A stretch of DNA of 64,000 nucleotides from Rossellomorea aquimaris (GTDB taxonomy: Bacteria; Bacillota; Bacilli; Bacillales; Bacillaceae_B). The translations under genes were made by a program, and so were the position numbers. Location: positions 47,559-111,558 of the forward strand of contig NZ_JAIVAT010000010.1 in assembly GCF_020172085.1 (NCBI RefSeq). Direction: 5' to 3'. Every line of letters begins with the position of its first letter. Position 1 is the stretch's first letter. Positions 1 to 8,620 of this stretch are shown in pieces. The notes under the pieces are model-generated. The model was not told where the DNA came from and searched no databases. It worked only from the letters and a program-made list of their open reading frames with translations.

Positions 1-173
1 GAGTATATTCTTCTTATATAAAGTAAGGGTAATGAAAGGATTAAAAGCAACTTACTTGTTAGTCAGAGGTGCTATTCAGCCTTAGAATTAAGCACTTTCC
101 TTTACCTAGCGCCTATAAAACCCTTATAATCATACAAATAGATTCCGTTCTCAACGTGCACCTGTGAATAAGT

Positions 174-210
174 GTAACCTGCTGCTCCACGCAGTACAGG
201 TTACTTTTTT
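174..210 (+). terminator. Intrinsic terminator of an upstream gene
   Basis: A perfect 8-bp stem (GTAACCTG at 174-181, CAGGTTAC at 197-204) with a smaller CTGC/GCAG stem inside is followed by six T. It probably ends a plus-strand gene lying before the window. I see no other gene or clear regulatory element in bases 1-271. Confidence 0.7.
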
Positions 211-271
211 ATTGGAAAGGGTACGATAAAAGAGAATGAAAAACGGTGCGAAGATAAGGGTTTGATAAGAT

Positions 272-2455
272 ATGAAACATTTACATAGACAGCATATATG
301 GCTGGGGAGGATCCTTGCCTCCGATCCCGGCAGAAAAAGATTTCAGCAGGCAGGGAAGGCTACGATCAGCTTAATATCGGCTGTGTTTACGATGCTGTAT
401 TTATTAAAGCAATTCGATCATCCATCCATCACTCCTGCCATCGTATCAGGGATGGTAGGGATGCTTTGTATATTCGTCGTCATGGATGATACGACGGGAA
501 AGAAGAAGGTAACGACTCCGTTAGTCGGTGTCGCAATAGCTGTCGGAATTACAATGGGATCCGCCTTTGCTCATTACAGTCTCGTTGTGAACGCTCTATT
601 AGTGGGGGCCATTTTTAGCGCGTTTTACTTTTCACGTTTTGCCATCCGTTATTTTTCCATGGGGATGGCAGGTTTTATGTCGATTTATATATCATCCATT
701 CTGCAACTGGATGCGGCGCATCTGGAGTGGTTTTACCTGGGGGTCATCATAGGGGTCGTATACGCTTACCTTTATAACTTCATCATCTTCAAGGACTCTG
801 TCCATATGTTAAGGAGAAGTATGCGTTCTTTTCATATTCAATCCAACTTGACCTTTACAATCTTGATGAGGATGATAGAGGATCCACAGACGAGTAGCAA
901 GCGCAGGAAACAGTTGAATCGAAACGTAAGAAGGCTGAATGAGTACGCGAGAAGCGTAGCAGGCGATATCAATGAAAATGATGTAAAGAAATTATGGCCG
1001 GGTATTGAAGCATCACAACTACGGTTGTATGTATTCGACACAGAAATGCTCATCCAGACGCTGACCGATTCGTTGAAAAAGCTGAAAGATCTTGATGCTT
1101 TGGAAGTCATTGAGCTTAGACGATTATTAGTATGGGTGCTCCGGTCACTTCGCGATGCGGAGGTACTGGCTCAGGATTATGACCCCCGTTCCCTTGAAGA
1201 AGCAGAAAAGGCGATACAGGCCCTTCGATTGGTATTGTCTGAGGTGTTAAATCAGGAGAAGAAGCCTGAAGGTTGGGTGTATCTCTTAAGGCGGATCGAG
1301 TCCATTGCCAATCATGTACTTGAAGCGGCCATCTCGATTCAGGAATCATTAAAGGTACCTGAATACAAGGTGTCGACTGTTGAGAACGATGGAGAACCGG
1401 AAGAAAAGGAAAAAGAAGAGACTACGGAAGAATCGAAAAGCTTAAAGCCCTCAACCCGTAAAGCGATACAGGCTTTGGTTGCGGGGACGCTTGCGATCGT
1501 TGTAGGGGAGCTGATGGCACCTGCGCAGCCGTACTGGGTCCTGTTAACGACCTTCATTATTCAAATCGGTACTGAATCGGTAGGCAGGACCTATATGAAA
1601 GCTTTCCAGCGGTCGATCGGGACAGTGATTGGGGCCATCATCGGATTCGGAGCGGCCAACCTAGTCTCCGGGAACTCTCAGCTGGAAGTCTTCCTACTGT
1701 TTGTGGTCTTATTTCTCGCCTTTTATCTTTTCACTGTCTCCTATACGCTGATGAGCTTATTCATCACGATGCTCATCGCTTTCATGTATGACCTTCTGCT
1801 GGGTGGGATCAGTGTACAGTTGATGGGGGCACGTGTCATTGATACGATTGTCGGAGCTGTGATCGCCCTTGTGGTATCAGCCTTTGTGTTTCCAAAGAAA
1901 ACGAAAGACAAAGTGGCGGATAGCTTGGATGATTTCTTCGGGGAACTTAAAGGGTATGTTTCTTCATATATAAAAACCTTTACGATCCCGGAAGGTAAAA
2001 CATTGACCGATCAGGCTTTTGATTTGGATCAGAAGCTCCAGGGAATCAAGGATGAAGCGCAGTCCCTTCTCCAAAGGCCCGGCGCCATGACGAGGTCTGG
2101 TGCAGGACGATGGATCACTGTCGTAACGGCCATCAATTATTACGCAAAGCACCTGCTTGCCTCTTCCCATCGGAAAGCACAAGCAAAGGTGTCGGAAGAA
2201 CTCATTAGCGCGTTTAGGGAAACAGAAGAGAAAATCTCTGAAAACATTGAAACGCTCCGACAACTTTTAAAGGAAAAGGAAAGCTCGCCTATCATGTGGG
2301 ATTTGAGCCCGGAACGGCAAAAAATCGAAACGCAAGCCCCAAGCTGGCGTAAATCACAGGTGGATCTTATTCACCATCTATATTATGTGTGGAGGATCAA
2401 CCAATCGATTGTGGCACTTGGAGAGGAACTGGGGGCAGAAGTGAAAAGAGGGTAA
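272..2455 (+). CDS. FUSC / aromatic acid exporter-like membrane protein
   Basis: A 727-residue integral membrane protein with the duplicated layout of the FUSC/YccS/ArAE-type families. A first block of hydrophobic segments lies at about residues 30-180. A long soluble, helical region follows at about 190-375 and ends in an acidic linker rich in E and K. A second membrane block spans about 400-545, and the C-terminal soluble domain is about 180 residues. Family members are thought to export aromatic acids or similar solutes, but the substrate cannot be read here. The ATG follows a modest AAGGG-type ribosome site. The gene stands alone and ends inside its own terminator stem. The fold family is fairly clear; the function is inferred only from the family. 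Confidence 0.8.
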   Translation: MKHLHRQHIWLGRILASDPGRKRFQQAGKATISLISAVFTMLYLLKQFDHPSITPAIVSGMVGMLCIFVVMDDTTGKKKVTTPLVGVAIAVGITMGSAFAHYSLVVNALLVGAIFSAFYFSRFAIRYFSMGMAGFMSIYISSILQLDAAHLEWFYLGVIIGVVYAYLYNFIIFKDSVHMLRRSMRSFHIQSNLTFTILMRMIEDPQTSSKRRKQLNRNVRRLNEYARSVAGDINENDVKKLWPGIEASQLRLYVFDTEMLIQTLTDSLKKLKDLDALEVIELRRLLVWVLRSLRDAEVLAQDYDPRSLEEAEKAIQALRLVLSEVLNQEKKPEGWVYLLRRIESIANHVLEAAISIQESLKVPEYKVSTVENDGEPEEKEKEETTEESKSLKPSTRKAIQALVAGTLAIVVGELMAPAQPYWVLLTTFIIQIGTESVGRTYMKAFQRSIGTVIGAIIGFGAANLVSGNSQLEVFLLFVVLFLAFYLFTVSYTLMSLFITMLIAFMYDLLLGGISVQLMGARVIDTIVGAVIALVVSAFVFPKKTKDKVADSLDDFFGELKGYVSSYIKTFTIPEGKTLTDQAFDLDQKLQGIKDEAQSLLQRPGAMTRSGAGRWITVVTAINYYAKHLLASSHRKAQAKVSEELISAFRETEEKISENIETLRQLLKEKESSPIMWDLSPERQKIETQAPSWRKSQVDLIHHLYYVWRINQSIVALGEELGAEVKRG

Positions 2456-2479
2456 AGCGGATTCCGCTTTACCCTTTTT
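2450..2479 (+). terminator. Intrinsic terminator overlapping the stop codon
   Basis: An 11-bp perfect stem (2450-2460 with 2464-2474) has a 3-nt loop and five T. The TAA stop of the FUSC-like gene lies within the left arm. The next gene converges and ends at 2481, so the hairpin may serve both strands, although the minus-strand tail is less T-rich. Confidence 0.85.
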
Positions 2480-2480
2480 C

Positions 2481-3344
2481 TTAATAGATATCCACGTTTC
2501 CACTGGATACAGAAACATCAATGTTATACTGACCGGAGCCGGACACTCCGGAAATATCGCCGTTTTCTATCTTCTGATTCTTTAAAGGAAGGTTGCAGGA
2601 GATATCACCGCTGCTTGCATTCCCGTTCAGTTTAAAGCTAGCGTCTTCAGGTAAATCAAGATTTACGCCCCCGGAGCTGACATCGAAATTCAAGTCGCCC
2701 TTTAAGGATTCCATGGTGACCGTCAACTCTCCAGAAGATAAGTCACCTTTCAACGGACCTTCATAGTTCGATAATTCTACATCCCCGGAGCTGATGTCCA
2801 CCTTTCCGTCCTTTGTCGTCAGTCCATTGACGATCAAATCACCAGACGAACCATCATGCTCGAATACATTTGTCTCGATATTGTTCAGTTCCATGTTCCC
2901 CGATCCCATGTCAACGGATAGTTCATCGAACGTCCATTTCTTTGAAACGGACTCTCCCTCTAAGACCAGATTGCCGGAACCGATATCGATTTCCATGTTA
3001 TTGTCATACTCTCTCGGAATATAAACGGTAACGTCAGATTTTTGATTAAATCCGACCCACTCATACCATTTATGTTTTACCTTTACGTATATCGTGTCCC
3101 CTTTTTGATTCAATGTCATTGTTCCTTTTCCTTTGAAGTCGACTTTTACTTCATTCTTGTCTGTGGGTAAGACCTTTGTGTCGCTGCTTTCCAGGTCAAG
3201 ATCGATTGTTTTCACGTTTTTGGTGACTTCGACCCGATCCCCAGACTGACTCTCCTTCGCAAATAAGGACGTATTGTCATTCATAATGACATAAAGCGTA
3301 CCGAGTGCCAGAAGCGCAATGATAACGGCAAACGCATTTTTCAT
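2481..3344 (-). CDS. DUF4097 (LiaG-like) membrane-anchored beta-strand repeat protein
   Basis: A 287-residue protein with a single N-terminal hydrophobic anchor (about residues 4-22). The rest is a beta-rich repeat region with recurring motifs such as IDIGSGNL, VDMGSGNM, SSGDV and SSGEL, typical of the DUF4097 beta-solenoid. This resembles LiaG of B. subtilis, encoded beside the LiaFSR envelope-stress system, but no liaF, liaS or liaR gene is next to it here. The start follows GAGGG. A role in envelope stress is only a family-based guess. Downstream it faces the FUSC-like gene. Confidence 0.8.
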   Translation of the reverse strand: MKNAFAVIIALLALGTLYVIMNDNTSLFAKESQSGDRVEVTKNVKTIDLDLESSDTKVLPTDKNEVKVDFKGKGTMTLNQKGDTIYVKVKHKWYEWVGFNQKSDVTVYIPREYDNNMEIDIGSGNLVLEGESVSKKWTFDELSVDMGSGNMELNNIETNVFEHDGSSGDLIVNGLTTKDGKVDISSGDVELSNYEGPLKGDLSSGELTVTMESLKGDLNFDVSSGGVNLDLPEDASFKLNGNASSGDISCNLPLKNQKIENGDISGVSGSGQYNIDVSVSSGNVDIY

Positions 3345-3550
3345 TTCAATCCCTCACTTTGGTTTGTTTTTCCAATTTATAGTTTTAGTTTAATCCATGA
3401 GGGGAACCATCACAATGAGCCAAAGCATTATTTTTGAATCAGACCAGAGGCTGAGAAGGAAAGGTCTGCGAAATAAATATTTTCCAAGGTGGAATCAATA
3501 ATTTGTATAATGGAGTTGTATGAAGAACAATGTGAAAGAGAGGGACAATC

Positions 3551-3997
3551 GTGTCTGTCTTAATTGAAGTGGCAACCGAACATGAGATAGAGGAAATATT
3601 TGAAATGGCAGGAATCAACCGAGAAGAAGCGACAGGTGTTCCATATGAACATCATAAAGAAGAAATGCAAAAAGCATACCGTCACTCCATCGAACACGGA
3701 GCCTATTTCCTCGTTGCCCGTGAGGATGATGAGCTGGCAGGGTGGGTACAGGTAGATAAGAGTGTTGATTGGATTACCTCCAAAGAAATTGGGTGGATCA
3801 ATGATGTGTATGTGAAGAAGTCCTTCCGGGGAAGGGGACATGCGACAAGGCTTTTAAAACGGGCGCTCCTCGAACTGAAGGATCGAAACTACGATGAAGT
3901 AAGGTTGAATGTATACACGTTTAATGAACAGGCCATTCATTTGTATGAAAAAGTGGGATTCACAGATGTATGCAAATTTATGAAACTGAACCTGTAA
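3551..3997 (+). CDS. GNAT family N-acetyltransferase
   Basis: A 148-residue single-domain acetyltransferase. The acetyl-CoA pyrophosphate-binding motif A is visible at about residues 84-100, with FRGRGHA as the glycine-rich loop after a V-Y-V beta strand. The C-terminal NEQAIHLYEKVGF motif is typical of the family. The start is GTG after GAGAGGG. It stands alone between two divergent or convergent single genes and ends at a strong hairpin. The acceptor substrate is not predictable. Confidence 0.88.
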   Translation: MSVLIEVATEHEIEEIFEMAGINREEATGVPYEHHKEEMQKAYRHSIEHGAYFLVAREDDELAGWVQVDKSVDWITSKEIGWINDVYVKKSFRGRGHATRLLKRALLELKDRNYDEVRLNVYTFNEQAIHLYEKVGFTDVCKFMKLNL

Positions 3998-4010
3998 CAG
4001 ACGTAAGGAA

Positions 4011-4041
4011 GTTGGACCGGCCGCCACGACCGGTCCAACTC
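4011..4041. terminator. Convergent terminator (GNAT / CAP lipoprotein)
   Basis: A 10-bp GC-rich stem (GTTGGACCGG 4011-4020, CCGGTCCAAC 4030-4039) is followed by TCTTTATTT. It lies between two converging genes. Confidence 0.8.
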
Positions 4042-4042
4042 T

Positions 4043-4789
4043 TTATTTCGCGATAAACATCTGTGTCCAATATATCCCTTGGCTCGCATCTTTAGCCGTT
4101 CCCACACCAATATGAGTGACTTGTTTATTTAAAATGTTTTTGCGGTGACCCGGGCTGTTCATCCAGGCGTTCACAACCGATTCAGGTGTTTTCTGTCCAA
4201 CGGCAATGTTCTCCGCTGCTGTAGAATAGTCTACACCGAAGTTTTCCATCATCTCAAACGGAGATCCATATGTTGGGGATGTATGAGAGAAATAGTCATG
4301 TTCCTTCATGTCCTCAGATTTCATCTCCGCTACGTTTGATAGCTCTCCGTCCATCTTCAACGCACTGAGTCCATTCTTCTTACGTTCCTGGTTTGTTAAA
4401 TCAATCACTTGCTTCACATACCCACTTGCATTCGAAGATTGAGAATCTTGTTTAGGCTGTTGTGCAGGTGGTTCCGGTTGTCCTTTATTCGGCTCCCCGG
4501 CAGGTTGTTTCGGCTGAGGCACCCCTTCGTTACCGGGTGTATATTCTTCACCAGGATCTAAATGAGTGAATTCACGCAAATCCCCGTTAGGATCTATCGG
4601 GGCAATAAAACGGTGGATGGCCGTTCGGTTTTCTTGTAAATCATTCATTCCCACTCTGTCTTGGTTTCTATAGGAAACCGGATCGTAATTCACGTTTTGA
4701 GTATCAGTCAGTGAATCGTTTGTATCGTTATTGCAGCCAGTCATCAGCATGAACGGGATGACGGAGCAGATTAAGATTCGTTTTTTCAT
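4043..4789 (-). CDS. CAP-domain (SCP/PR1-like, YkwD-type) lipoprotein
   Basis: 248 residues. The N-terminus is a lipoprotein signal with lipobox LMTGC, predicting lipidation at Cys19. A proline- and glutamine-rich linker (about residues 85-118) leads to a C-terminal CAP domain (about 125-248) with the usual NQERKKNGL start, the HTSPTYGS segment and the NSPGHRKNIL motif. It should be exported and held on the outer face of the membrane. The start follows GGAGGAA. A second CAP protein, with LysM instead of a lipobox, is encoded at 19989-20609. The biochemical activity of bacterial CAP proteins is not established. Confidence 0.88.
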   Translation of the reverse strand: MKKRILICSVIPFMLMTGCNNDTNDSLTDTQNVNYDPVSYRNQDRVGMNDLQENRTAIHRFIAPIDPNGDLREFTHLDPGEEYTPGNEGVPQPKQPAGEPNKGQPEPPAQQPKQDSQSSNASGYVKQVIDLTNQERKKNGLSALKMDGELSNVAEMKSEDMKEHDYFSHTSPTYGSPFEMMENFGVDYSTAAENIAVGQKTPESVVNAWMNSPGHRKNILNKQVTHIGVGTAKDASQGIYWTQMFIAK

Positions 4790-4884
4790 GAGGATTCCTC
4801 CATTTTGTGTTTGCCTTAACAGTCTTTAATATGTACGCCGCCCAAACGGTTTATCCTGTTAAAAATAGGTTGAAGCGATGGTCA

Positions 4885-4910
4885 GATTTAGTACTATAAG
4901 GTTAGGGTAT
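4885..4910 (+). promoter_or_regulatory. Candidate sigma-B type promoter upstream of the 3-methyladenine glycosylase gene
   Basis: GATTTA (4885-4890), 14 bases, then GGGTAT (4905-4910). The sigma-B consensus is GTTTAA, a 12-15 base spacer and GGGTAT. The -10 is perfect and the -35 is imperfect. The overlapping AT-rich TATTATAAA could instead be a sigma-A -10. Confidence 0.4.
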
Positions 4911-4955
4911 ACCTATTATAAAGACTGATTATTTGTGTGTAAGGAAGTGAAATCT

Positions 4956-5540
4956 ATGAACCGAATCCCATTACCTTCCACCTTTTACAAGCAGCCTACA
5001 TTGGACCTCGCCAGGTCCCTGTTGGGGTGTGTTTTGGTGAAAGAGACAGAGGAAGGAACAGCTTCAGGGTATATAGTGGAAACAGAGGCGTATCTTGGGC
5101 CGGAAGACAGAGCAGCTCACAGTTTTGGAAACAGGCGTACGAAACGGACGGAAATCATGTTCCATGAAGCAGGGCGGATATATACATATGTCATGCATAC
5201 ACACTGTCTGGTGAACGTAGTGAGCGGGGAAGAGGAAAAGCCCGAGGCCATCCTCATCAGAGCGGTCGAGCCACTAGAGGGAGAGGCCCTGATGGAAAGC
5301 AGAAGACGAGGACATATGAAGAAGAATTGGACGAATGGTCCAGGGAAATTGACGAAAGCATTGGGCATCACCATGGAGGACTATGGGGGAAGCTTTTTAG
5401 AGCCACCGCTGACGATCACAAAAGGATTCGACCCAGAAAGCATCTCATCTGGGAAACGGATAGGGATCGATAACACAGGGGAGGCAAAGGACTATCCTTG
5501 GCGTTTTTGGATCAGTGACAATCCTTATGTGTCAAGGTAA
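4956..5540 (+). CDS. 3-methyladenine DNA glycosylase (AAG/MPG family)
   Basis: A 194-residue alkylpurine DNA glycosylase that removes damaged purines to begin base excision repair. Family signatures are visible: ARSLLGC near the N-terminus, the IVETEAYLGPEDRAAHS segment with the catalytic glutamate, and NGPGKLTKALGI. The ATG at 4956 is chosen over an in-frame GTG at 4935 because AAGGAAGTG (4941-4949) lies just before it. Length agrees with the family. A possible sigma-B promoter lies upstream, which would fit a stress-induced repair gene. Confidence 0.92.
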   Translation: MNRIPLPSTFYKQPTLDLARSLLGCVLVKETEEGTASGYIVETEAYLGPEDRAAHSFGNRRTKRTEIMFHEAGRIYTYVMHTHCLVNVVSGEEEKPEAILIRAVEPLEGEALMESRRRGHMKKNWTNGPGKLTKALGITMEDYGGSFLEPPLTITKGFDPESISSGKRIGIDNTGEAKDYPWRFWISDNPYVSR

Positions 5541-5651
5541 GGATTTTCTTTATGAATTTTCAAATAATTTATGGAAAAACACACCCTAAAAGTACTAGTT
5601 TGTGGTATATTTTTCTTATAAGCATCTTCATAAACTGACAATTCGACTGGG

Positions 5652-5716
5652 GGCTGTGAACCTAAATGATAGATGGGCGCTTACATTTAGGGGAGCCAGT
5701 AGCGCAACCGACCACA
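5652..5716 (+). ncRNA. Probable c-di-GMP-II (GEMM-II) riboswitch aptamer
   Basis: The leader of the EAL gene contains GGGCGCTT (5675-5682) and AGTAGCGCAACCGACC (5698-5713). These match the conserved segments of the class II cyclic di-GMP riboswitch known from Clostridium and Bacillus halodurans, where they read GGGCACUU and AGUAGUGCAACCGACC. GCGCT/AGCGC would form the internal stem. TGTG (5655-5658) can pair with CACA (5713-5716) as P1. A second pairing, CCTAAAT with ATTTAGG, is possible inside. The P1 3' strand overlaps the left arm of the downstream terminator, so ligand binding would favour readthrough. No covariance search was possible. Confidence 0.62.
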
Positions 5717-5753
5717 TGCGAACGCGAGGAATGCGTTTTTGTGTGGTTTTTTT
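5711..5753 (+). terminator. Terminator forming the riboswitch expression platform
   Basis: ACCACA (5711-5716) pairs with TGTGGT (5742-5747). AACGC/GCGTT form an inner stem, and a run of eight T follows. The left arm shares CACA with aptamer P1, so the two structures exclude each other. Confidence 0.7.
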
Positions 5754-5789
5754 ATGAAAAAAAAAATAAAGAGAGAGTATAGGGGTCCT

Positions 5790-6500
5790 ATGAACATCTT
5801 TACTATTTTTCAAGACGACTTTATCTATCACGATTTTCAGCCATTATATGATATGGGTGAACATCGAACCCTCTATGCTTACGAGGGACTGTTACGGAAT
5901 ACGTTTAACGAAAATCCCGAGAGTGTATTTCAATCGGCCATGAAAGCAAATATCCTGTACAAGCTTGATACTCTGTCCATTTCTAAAGCCCTTGATAGTT
6001 TCTCAAAGAACGGGCTTATGAACTGTAAGTTGTTTCTCAATATTTATATTACAACCATCCTGCATCCGAGTTTTCACACGTTCTTCTCCGACCTTATGAA
6101 CCGCTATCCAGACATAAAGGGACGACTTGTTCTCGAAATTAACGAATCCAGTGCTGAAGAGCTATGGCAGAATCCTTTATTGAAAAAATCCCTGAAAGAA
6201 CTGAAGCAATACGGTGTCTGGTATGCCATCGATGACTTCGGACAAGGAACATCCTCTATAAAGAAATCGATTGAGTACGAGCCGGAAATCATTAAGCTGG
6301 ACCGCTATTTTGCCATGAATTTGGCCCAGGATGAAAAGAAACAGAGATTCCTCTCTTTCTTCAGTCAATTCTACGGAAGTGATACGTTGATTGTCCTGGA
6401 GGGAATAGAAACAAAACAGGATATGCAGGTTGCCAAGGAAATCGGTATCACGATCGGACAAGGATTTTACTTGGGCAAGCCAAGTCAACTGTTGGCGTAG
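5790..6500 (+). CDS. Stand-alone EAL-domain c-di-GMP phosphodiesterase
   Basis: A 236-residue protein that is almost entirely an EAL domain, which linearises cyclic di-GMP to pGpG. The catalytic set appears complete: EGL at 32-34 in YEGLLR, Asn84, Glu116 and Glu119, Asp148-Asp149 in IDDFG, Lys169, Glu204 in EGIET and Gln224 in GQGF. It should be active, although EGL replaces EAL and GQGTSS replaces GTGYSS. The ATG at 5790 has AGGGG five bases upstream. An earlier ATG at 5754 falls in the terminator T-run and lacks a ribosome site. There is no transmembrane or sensory domain. The probable c-di-GMP riboswitch just upstream implies feedback control by its own substrate. Confidence 0.88.
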   Translation: MNIFTIFQDDFIYHDFQPLYDMGEHRTLYAYEGLLRNTFNENPESVFQSAMKANILYKLDTLSISKALDSFSKNGLMNCKLFLNIYITTILHPSFHTFFSDLMNRYPDIKGRLVLEINESSAEELWQNPLLKKSLKELKQYGVWYAIDDFGQGTSSIKKSIEYEPEIIKLDRYFAMNLAQDEKKQRFLSFFSQFYGSDTLIVLEGIETKQDMQVAKEIGITIGQGFYLGKPSQLLA

Positions 6501-6505
6501 GGACA

Positions 6506-6541
6506 AAAAAGTGACTCTGGAGAAGGTGGGTCACTTTTTTT
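6506..6541 (+). terminator. Terminator after the EAL gene
   Basis: AAAAAGTGAC (6506-6515) pairs with GTCACTTTTT (6530-6539), and the T-run continues. Confidence 0.8.
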
Positions 6542-6625
6542 GTTATGGAATTGTCAGATTTGAAATAAAATTGAAAAATTTTAACATTTCAATTAAACTG
6601 AGGAAAAAGAGATAAAGGGGACACA

Positions 6626-8608
6626 ATGATGAAGTTTCTCATCTTTCCGATTAAATTGATCTTCTATTATATTCTTGGTCTGATTGGGATTTTAGCCGTC
6701 AGTATCGCACCAGAAGTATTCAGGGAACGTGGATTATACAATGTTGTAGGGTACCTTGAGGCATTTATAAAGTTTATCTTTGTCTTCCTGGATGGAGCAA
6801 ATTGGAGTTACTCATACAAGGGGATTACCGTGGAATTTCTTGATATGCTCTGGGGTCCATACGTATACTCCCTCCAGATTGTAGGTGGTGCTCTGGGGAT
6901 TGGTCTTGGTGCTGCCTTTATTCTTACGATCTTCACCGTGTTTTTACCCCGACCGGTTACTTCGACACTTAAGAAAGGGTTAAACCTCTTAGAGACTGTG
7001 CCCGATTTAATGTTTGCGTTCATGCTTCAGCTTTTGATTGTCTATATCTTTAAATATTTTGGTGTGGAATTGATGAACTTTGCAGAGTACGGGGAAGAGA
7101 AGGTCTTTCTTGCCCCCATGATTACGTTGTCCATCATTCCCATGATTTCTTTCTTTCGGATTCTCCTTTTCATTATGGAAGAAGAGCTGCTCAAGCCTCA
7201 TATTGAATTCGCCCATAGTAAGGGGATGTCTAAGGGCAGGATCCTGTTTTCTCATGTACTGAAAAATATTTCTCCAAGTTTGTTTTATCATGGAAAGTTG
7301 ATCGTATGGGGCATGTTATCCAGTTTATTTATCATCGAAACGATTTTTAATATGAAAGGGATCACCTATTATATCATCCAGGATTTCCGGCCGATGGTGA
7401 TCGCCATCTCTTTAATCATGATCTATACACCTTTCTTTGTGGTGTATCAAGGGGTATACCTGTGGATCAACCATGAGAGCAGCGAGGATTATACGAAATA
7501 TAAAAGAGATAAAACAAAGTGGACTGAATGGAAGATATGGAGCATTCTTTCGACCATCCGGAAGCTGTGGTGGCAGCATATGCATAACAGCAAGTTTGCC
7601 ATCGGATTTAGCATCATTTTCGGTTTGATTGCTACGAGCTTCCTTTATTCAACGTTGAAGGAAGAGCCGATTAAACAGATTCAATTTATGAAGAATGATG
7701 AGGGCCGGATCATAAGCGCCCCTCCACATAAACCGTTTGGTGACATGATTCTGGGATCCGATTTCTTCGGTTACAGTATCCTGGATCAGCTTATCGTAGG
7801 TGCCAAATATACACTGTTATTTGCCTTGATTGTCGCTTCTCTGAGGGTGATCGGCGGATTCTACCTTGGTATTGGCTATCATTTTCACTTGAAAGAGAAC
7901 AGGAAGAATTGGCTTGACCGCATGGTGGATTCCATTCACTTTCTGCCCCTGAGCCTAATCGCGTATCTTCTATTAAGGCCGGTGCTTTGGGGGTTGCCTG
8001 TGTTAGGATGGGATCACTCTATTTTTGAAAGGCTGGTATTTGAAGCGGTAGTGTTGACGATTCTGGTCCTTCCGTTGACAACAGTGCTGATTGGGAATGA
8101 ACTGAAGCAAATCGGAAAACAGGATTTCGTCCTTTCGGCAAAGCTGCTTGGCGGAAGCAATAAGCACCTGCTCTGGACGCATCTTTTTCCACATCTTGCC
8201 CCGAGGTTATTCATCATTTGGGGGCAGCAATTCATCCAGACGCTTCTCATTCTAGTCCATCTTGGTTTATTCCATCTCTTCCTTGGTGGAACGATCATCA
8301 CTTTCGGTGATATGCCGGATCCCCCAAAATCCGGGACGTTTGAATGGTCCGGTCTGATCAGTTCCACGAAGAACTCTCTTATGACCGGGAAGTATTGGAT
8401 CGTCATCGCCCCTTTAGTCGCCTTCATGATCGCCATCATCGCCATGCAGCTGATTGTACAGGGGGTAAAAGAAATCCAACAGACGAAGGTCGGGGTCCTA
8501 GTGAACAACAAGCCAATCAAAGTAAAGGGTCCGTTGGATAAAAAGAAAACGAAGATGCCAGTTGTGGAAGACTTCCAAATGGCCCGTCAGCAAACCTTTA
8601 AAGGATAA
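6626..8608 (+). CDS. Double-length peptide-type ABC transporter permease (DppB-like and DppC-like halves fused)
   Basis: A 660-residue membrane protein made of two binding-protein-dependent permease modules. The first half (about 1-300) has an EAA-type cytoplasmic loop around FAHSKGMSKGRILFSHVLK. The second (about 320-625) repeats the layout with SAKLLGGSNKHLLWTHLFPH and begins with the DppC-like pattern HKPFGDMILGSDFFGYS. Dipeptide/nickel permeases normally come as two separate subunits of about 300 residues, so this looks like a natural fusion. No binding protein or ATPase gene is nearby. It starts at ATG 6626 (or 6629) after AAAGGGG and is followed 12 bp later by a helix-hairpin-helix gene, probably in the same transcript. 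The substrate is unknown. Confidence 0.8.
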   Translation: MMKFLIFPIKLIFYYILGLIGILAVSIAPEVFRERGLYNVVGYLEAFIKFIFVFLDGANWSYSYKGITVEFLDMLWGPYVYSLQIVGGALGIGLGAAFILTIFTVFLPRPVTSTLKKGLNLLETVPDLMFAFMLQLLIVYIFKYFGVELMNFAEYGEEKVFLAPMITLSIIPMISFFRILLFIMEEELLKPHIEFAHSKGMSKGRILFSHVLKNISPSLFYHGKLIVWGMLSSLFIIETIFNMKGITYYIIQDFRPMVIAISLIMIYTPFFVVYQGVYLWINHESSEDYTKYKRDKTKWTEWKIWSILSTIRKLWWQHMHNSKFAIGFSIIFGLIATSFLYSTLKEEPIKQIQFMKNDEGRIISAPPHKPFGDMILGSDFFGYSILDQLIVGAKYTLLFALIVASLRVIGGFYLGIGYHFHLKENRKNWLDRMVDSIHFLPLSLIAYLLLRPVLWGLPVLGWDHSIFERLVFEAVVLTILVLPLTTVLIGNELKQIGKQDFVLSAKLLGGSNKHLLWTHLFPHLAPRLFIIWGQQFIQTLLILVHLGLFHLFLGGTIITFGDMPDPPKSGTFEWSGLISSTKNSLMTGKYWIVIAPLVAFMIAIIAMQLIVQGVKEIQQTKVGVLVNNKPIKVKGPLDKKKTKMPVVEDFQMARQQTFKG

Positions 8609-8620
8609 GGAGGAGGCACA

